Source: Paraglomus occultum (taxonomy: Eukaryota > Glomeromycota > Glomeromycetes > Paraglomerales > Paraglomeraceae). From it: a stretch of DNA of 11,530 nt. This document shows positions 7,697-11,530 of the stretch, piece by piece (within the stretch, counting starts at the first letter, position 1; each line of letters opens with the position of its first letter). The notes below the pieces were generated by a model. It had not been told where the DNA came from and searched no databases. It worked only from the letters and a program-made list of their open reading frames with translations. The stretch is taken from assembly GCA_910592205.1 (NCBI GenBank), contig CAJVPJ010001195.1:1-11530 (forward strand), given 5' to 3'. The position numbers were made by a program, and so were the translations under genes.

Positions 7697-8125
7697 CATA
7701 AATGTAAATCAAGTATATTTTTATACTAACCTAAACATTCATAGTTTCGTACGCTTATCGAAAAGGAAATGCAGTACTTATAGTAGGAAAAACGAAACAC
7801 CAACCAAACTATGTGGTAAAACTTCAATAAAAAAGTCACGTCATGCGCGATGGCATATTTTGTAATTGATGCAACTGCGAGTTTCATGAGGTCCGTCTAA
7901 GTATTTCTTGATTGAGACCCGCTCTGTTCGTAGCATCGCCAAGAACGTTCTTTAGATGTGACTGTAGAATGTGAACCATCTCTTAGTTAGGTCTCTAAGG
8001 GATTTGATATCTCATATTTCACAAGCGTGCTCTACTTACTTCAAGAGGACGCATTCATCTTGAATCAGCGCAAGTCCGTTTGCATATCGTTGACTGAAAA
8101 GTACAGTGCAGATCGTCCATAATCG

Positions 8126-8169
8126 CTACTACACTATAACTCCATTTAAAAACGCAGTTACTGTAGTAG
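8126..8169. repeat. Imperfect hairpin
   Basis: CTACTACA (8126-8133) and TGTAGTAG (8162-8169) pair perfectly. ATAACT and AGTTAC just inside extend the stem imperfectly. No transcript boundary or element end is evident. Confidence 0.5.
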
Positions 8170-8302
8170 TATCGTATCATTCAGCATTTATAGGAATAAG
8201 CCTGGTTGACAGAGACTGAGCAATTTGTTGTGACACGAGCTTTTTTTTGATTGAATCTATGGATACAGCATGAGATCATATTGTGTTAGCATTTTTGAAT
8301 GA

Positions 8303-8578
8303 ATTGTTTGCAGACTCTTGTCGACAACAAGCAACCCTATGAATATGAACCCTTACAATATTGATTCGTTTCCTCTCGAGACTAATCCTGTTGGACGTCA
8401 TTTGGCATCCGATAGTTTAAATAATAGTAAGGTTAGGTCTCATGGAGTGATTAGATTAACCGAACCCATAATTCCTTTTCTTGCTTGGGTGGTTGTGGCA
8501 GTTTTTTCTGAAAGCGTTGCTAGTATGAGGTGTTGTGCGATTTCACTATCAGTAAGAAATTCACATGGTCAAAGTTAG
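8303..8578 (+). CDS. Unrecognised open frame
   Basis: A stop-free frame of about 92 codons follows an in-frame TGA, and an acceptor-like TTGTTTGCAG ends at 8313. It contains NPMNMNPYNIDSFPLETNP (internal ATGs near 8339) and later a hydrophobic stretch IIPFLAWVVVAVFSE that could be a short membrane segment. It ends at a TAG at 8576-8578. No family is recognised and no ATG lies at its beginning, so it is either an exon, a decayed gene or chance. A second open frame with similar character lies at 8928-9149; the 350 bp between them reads open only in pieces broken by stops. Confidence 0.25.
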   Translation: MVCRLLSTTSNPMNMNPYNIDSFPLETNPVGRHLASDSLNNSKVRSHGVIRLTEPIIPFLAWVVVAVFSESVASMRCCAISLSVRNSHGQS

Positions 8579-8927
8579 TAATTCCTAGATCTCAACATCA
8601 TCATATCATGACAATTTTCCTTTTAATACCTAATTACTTTTCCTTTACCTATATTGCTATAACATCGTATCTTCCATCTCATTTGCTACCCTCTATATGT
8701 CTTTGAGAGCGGGCATATATTACGGTATTATTTATTCAGGTAACTTCCAACGATTTACGCTCACGTGTAACTAATTATCAGGTAGATAGTCGTGTTGAAA
8801 TGTTCTGGTAACGTGACTTTCGTATTACATCTCCGTGTTGGCTCACTGGGAGGACAACAATAAATAATTAGATTACCAACTCCTGTTTCCCTAGCGGATT
8901 GAAAATTAGTAGAGTTAATATTTGTAA
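8579..8927. other. Stretch between two unrecognised open frames
   Basis: In one + frame, from TTCAG at about 8740, the sequence reads VTSNDLRSRVTNYQVDSRVE and onward through EMFW-stop-RDFRITSPCWL-stop, broken only by single stops. This gives a faint impression of decayed coding sequence, but no family is recognised. Confidence 0.25.
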
Positions 8928-9149
8928 ATTATACAAAATATTGTAAGCCTTGTTGGTGATGATAGTTCTTTTGCTATTGAGAATAGTAATGATTATTTTC
9001 CTGCTTTTAGAGGTAGCTCTGGTTTATTTTTTGGGTATAATCTGAATCGAGCTAGTAATATTAATATGCTAGCAAAATTACATACCAATCAATGTCCAAT
9101 TAGATATAAATCAGGTCATTTTGTATGGAATAATTGGGAGGTTTTTTAG
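8928..9149 (+). CDS. Unrecognised open frame, coding-like
   Basis: 73 codons without a stop, following TAA at 8925-8927 and ending at TAG 9147-9149. The translation has protein-like composition: VSLVGDDSSFAIENSNDYFP, then FRGSSGLFFGYNLNRASNIN, and KSGHFVWNNWEVF at the end. There is no ATG before codon 45 or so and no recognised domain. The VGDD string alone is not enough to suggest a polymerase. It could be the last exon or a relic of the gene fragment represented at 8303-8578; the order and strand agree, but no clean splice path joins them. Confidence 0.3.
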   Translation: MIQNIVSLVGDDSSFAIENSNDYFPAFRGSSGLFFGYNLNRASNINMLAKLHTNQCPIRYKSGHFVWNNWEVF

Positions 9150-10666
9150 TTTTGTTCTTAACTTAGGCTGTGTTTGGTCTTATAATTGCTTATGGTACTT
9201 AAAGGAAAAACAAACATTACTTCAATATTTAATGTTCGGCGTGTATAGTAGAAAAAGTAACTATTTTTATCAATGTCCTCTATAACTTAAATGCGGGCGA
9301 TATAACGGCATGAATATTTATTCATTATTTTAACATTAAATTGTAACAGTTTACGTCATATTCTTATTATCGTAATGATATGACGCAGACACAAGGAAAT
9401 ACATAAGTGTTTTTGCACTTACACGCGTACGTTCGAACGAATGATAATAAACGTAGTAAAGTTTTCGTAAACATGTTATCTGCAATACGTGTACTATAAA
9501 TATAATTTTGTTTAACTGTAAATACGCATATAATCAAACTTCGATGAATGTTTAAAAATAAGCACTCGGAAAATAAATAAAGTATCAAACAAATAGTCCA
9601 CAATGTAAAAAATTAAACCATTGTCTCTGTTTGTTACGCACATCGGTCTGTTGAAAAGTATGTTGTGCGTTTGCTATATATGGCTTTACATAATGCATTT
9701 TTTGTTTAATAAAGGGTTATTTTGCTAAATTAATTCGTATAATAAAAGTTAGCCCGATATATCGATGATATTATAAATTGTCTTGTAACGTTGTATAATA
9801 ATTTTGTTAAAAAAATAATCTCGATAAAATGATGTATGTAAACCAGCAATATACTGCATGAGCACTATTATATTAAATTACATCAAAATTTGTTTTTTCT
9901 TCTATTACCCTTTGCGCCACGGCAATTAAAAAAAGAGAGAGAAATAAAATTGGTAAAAGGCTTATAACGAAGCATTTACTTTTACTAGTGTCAAAAAAGA
10001 GATATGTTAAAAAAACGTTAAACTCAATCTGGTCAAGCGGGGCTGATGCTCGATTATAGAAATTAAAAACAAATACAAATTAATAAAGTGACGTTTCGAT
10101 TGACTATTTTTTTACAGTTTGTAAAGAAAATACAAAAGTTACCCGTACAATTGTATAAAACCGCGCGGTATATTGAGTAGTCATCTGGAGTCAAGAAATT
10201 AAACAAGGAATTATTCTCCAATTAACAGAAATGGCACCGAAAACGATAGACTAATAAGCGGCAACTTTTATTATTTGCTAAAAAAATTGATTATGGAGAT
10301 AAAATATATGGATGCAAAGATCGACCATTGCCCCAAACATCTCAATGTGATGTAACTTTTTTTTTAACTGATAATGCATTATGCAATTATACCGATTCAC
10401 CGTGTAATGCCAAACCTACTTTTTTTCACATTTACCCAAACATTACTTCTCATTTGCTTACATAAAAAAATTTTCTATCAATTCTACACGTAGACTACAG
10501 AACAACTAAACGACTATGCACGTTTCATTGAATATTTCTTGGAACTATACACGTATATGTATATGTAATTATGTTTTGAACAGCTGCACCCATTTAATAA
10601 ATTTAAACGGGTTTTTTGTAAGACTGTTTGAAAATGACGTAACCTTGCATCACTATATAGTACAAA
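9150..10666. other. Long A+T-rich stretch without a supported gene
   Basis: Both strands were read without finding a domain. The - frame at 9367-9603 is Cys/Leu/Ile-rich and looks like chance. Two adjacent 10-bp palindromes (10146-10169) and a seven-codon frame in a good start context (ATGGCACCG near 10231) are noted separately. Confidence 0.5.
10146..10169. promoter_or_regulatory. Paired palindromes around a TATAAAA sequence
   Basis: TACAATTGTA (10146-10155) and ACCGCGCGGT (10160-10169) are perfect 10-bp palindromes separated by four bases. TATAAAA spans 10154-10160. The CG-rich palindrome is unusual in this A+T-rich stretch. A start-like ATGGCACCG lies about 60 bp downstream but its frame closes after seven codons. 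Confidence 0.3.
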
Positions 10667-10672
10667 TTTATT
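10667..10672 (-). terminator. Candidate polyadenylation signal for the right-end gene
   Basis: AATAAA on the - strand, about 57-62 bp downstream of the stop at 10729-10731. The spacing fits a 3' end for the open frame above it. Confidence 0.4.
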
Positions 10673-10728
10673 GATCACAAGGATCGCCACAACTTCTTTG
10701 TACGGAAGATGATTCCCTATTTGATGAG

Positions 10729-11070
10729 CTAAATTTCACGCTTAGTTTTGTCCCACATCAAGCTGTTCAATAGTTCCAAGTATGTACGAAACAGTTGACC
10801 AATCTGTATATGGTTCGGTTGCAAATACTCAAGACAATTACTCGGAAAGGTTACCATATTAATCCGGCTTTTGAATAAGTTTTGACGTCTCTCCGTATTA
10901 GTATTAGATGATTTCGAAAGTAAAAATTTTAAGAGCTTTGCATTGTAAAACCATATGACGTAATTGGTGGCTCGAGCAATGTACCTGACAAATAACAATT
11001 GCAGTGCTTTGTCAGAATTATAAATAATAGAGCTTATATTATTTAAAACGTCATGGTTTAATAAGAAATT
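10729..11070 (-). CDS. Unrecognised protein, probable terminal exon
   Basis: A - strand frame stays open for about 114 codons, from just after a TAA near 11071 to a TAG at 10729-10731. This is long for such A+T-rich DNA. It reads NSDKALQLLFVRYIARATNY, then KLLKFLLSKSSNTNTERRQN, then NMVTFPSNCLEYLQPNHIQI and ends LLNSLMWDKTKREI. The region is helical in character, with Leu/Tyr-rich and Lys/Arg-rich stretches. An acceptor TTATTTGTCAG ends at about 10983 and would start the exon inside the frame; the true 5' boundary is unknown. An AATAAA lies downstream. The DKALQLL..YIAR phrase faintly recalls PEX11-type peroxisomal proteins, but I would not name it so. It may belong with the exon-like frame at 11353-11444. 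Confidence 0.42.
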   Translation of the reverse strand, partial: NFLLNHDVLNNISSIIYNSDKALQLLFVRYIARATNYVIWFYNAKLLKFLLSKSSNTNTERRQNLFKSRINMVTFPSNCLEYLQPNHIQIGQLFRTYLELLNSLMWDKTKREI

Positions 11071-11352
11071 AAATTACGTCATAAAGTTACAATACCGTTG
11101 CAATTAAGTAAACGAGTAAACTGTTAACAATAAAGAAATTACGGGGGGTAACTCATGGCGTGAATAGTGAATGTCTAATAATAGAAAACTCGACATCGGA
11201 AACTGCACAAAACGTGTCACTAAATAAAAATGAAAGTATATTTAGCTAAAAACCCCTTGTGTTCTGCAAGTTTTTATAAACATTACCTATAACCTGAAAC
11301 ACTAAACATTTTAAACGTCTGGGCACATATCAAACCACTAGTTAATACTTAC

Positions 11353-11444
11353 CATCCTTGCAATCTCTCTAATCAGACTCAACGGACCATTACTCTTTGA
11401 TTTAAGAAGATGACGTACAAAAGCTGGTTCAATGATTTGTTTTG
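11353..11444 (-). CDS. Exon-like frame of an unrecognised gene
   Basis: 92 bp on the - strand bounded by an acceptor-like CCGTAAG (ending at 11445) and a consensus donor GTAAGT (11352-11347). Inside, the frame reads KQIIEPAFVRHLLKSKSNGP and LSLIREIARM, and an in-frame TAA lies just upstream of the acceptor. Phase is 1 at entry and 0 at exit. Further short open pieces follow towards 11090 (for example FPMSSFLLLDIHYSRHELPP), but I could not choose a single splice path to the frame at 10729-11070. The gene would extend past the right edge or begin nearby. Confidence 0.33.
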
Positions 11445-11530
11445 CTTACGGTAATAATAAATAACCACCTTTGAGAGTTACGAACTGCTCTTGAAATTAA
11501 AAATATATCGTCGTAGGACGATATTTCCAA

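Larger units (their letters stand above)
7481..8302. other. Intergenic stretch with palindromes, no gene seen
   Basis: No frame with recognisable coding content on either strand. It holds a long palindrome at 7665-7696 and a hairpin at 8126-8169, both listed separately, and a TACTAAC-like sequence near 7616 that could be a chance branch-point match. Confidence 0.45.

Noticed and set aside
8101-8140. TA-CAGTGCAGATCGTCCATAAT resembling the end of a pogo/Tigger-type transposon
   Set aside because: No matching inverted copy with a second TA was found downstream or upstream in the window.
8943-8975. VGDDS string suggesting a polymerase motif C
   Set aside because: Only a short string; no other polymerase motifs are found before or after it in any frame.
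9367-9603. 78-codon - frame
   Set aside because: Low-complexity Ile/Leu/Cys/Tyr composition typical of translated A+T-rich noncoding DNA.

Overview
The window looks like accessory DNA from an arbuscular mycorrhizal fungus (Glomeromycotina, Rhizophagus-like). It is strongly A+T-rich with short GT-AG introns of about 46-160 bp. It carries a tyrosine-kinase-like gene of the type massively expanded in these fungi, a decayed ribonuclease-inhibitor-type leucine-rich-repeat gene, a decayed Tc1/mariner element and an HMG-box gene. No prokaryotic operon structure, rRNA, tRNA or CRISPR array is visible. The lineage call is an inference from family resemblance, not from a search.

Layout. (1) 1-1972, + strand: 3' part of a protein-kinase gene whose 5' end lies off the left edge. 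It has four exons in the window, a truncated degenerate kinase N-lobe followed by a full kinase domain, and a probable C-terminal frameshift with the ancestral tail and its last intron still readable downstream. (2) 1973-3005: mostly featureless, with one strong hairpin. (3) About 3006-3915, + strand: an LRR pseudogene full of frameshifts and stops. (4) 3984-4886: a 903-bp Tc1/mariner-type element with 29-bp inverted repeats and TA duplications; its transposase is internally deleted. (5) 4889-5614: mostly empty, with one unrecognised open frame. (6) 5661-6915, - strand: a six-exon HMG-box-like gene with an acidic C-terminal tail and a downstream AATAAA. (7) About 6972-7480: a pyrimidine-rich low-complexity tract directly upstream of that gene. 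(8) 7481-9150: palindromes and two unrecognised open frames on the + strand. (9) 9150-10666: A+T-rich sequence with no gene seen. (10) 10667-11530, - strand: exon-like frames of an unrecognised gene that probably continues past the right edge, with an AATAAA at its 3' side.

The genes do not form a pathway. The window reads as a fast-evolving region where lineage-expanded families (kinase, LRR, HMG) sit beside transposon debris. The most informative observations are the tandem N-lobe arrangement and the frameshifted tail of the kinase, the exact boundaries of the deleted transposon, the HMG gene whose third intron begins with an in-frame stop, and a local enrichment of TGACGT sites at the right end.
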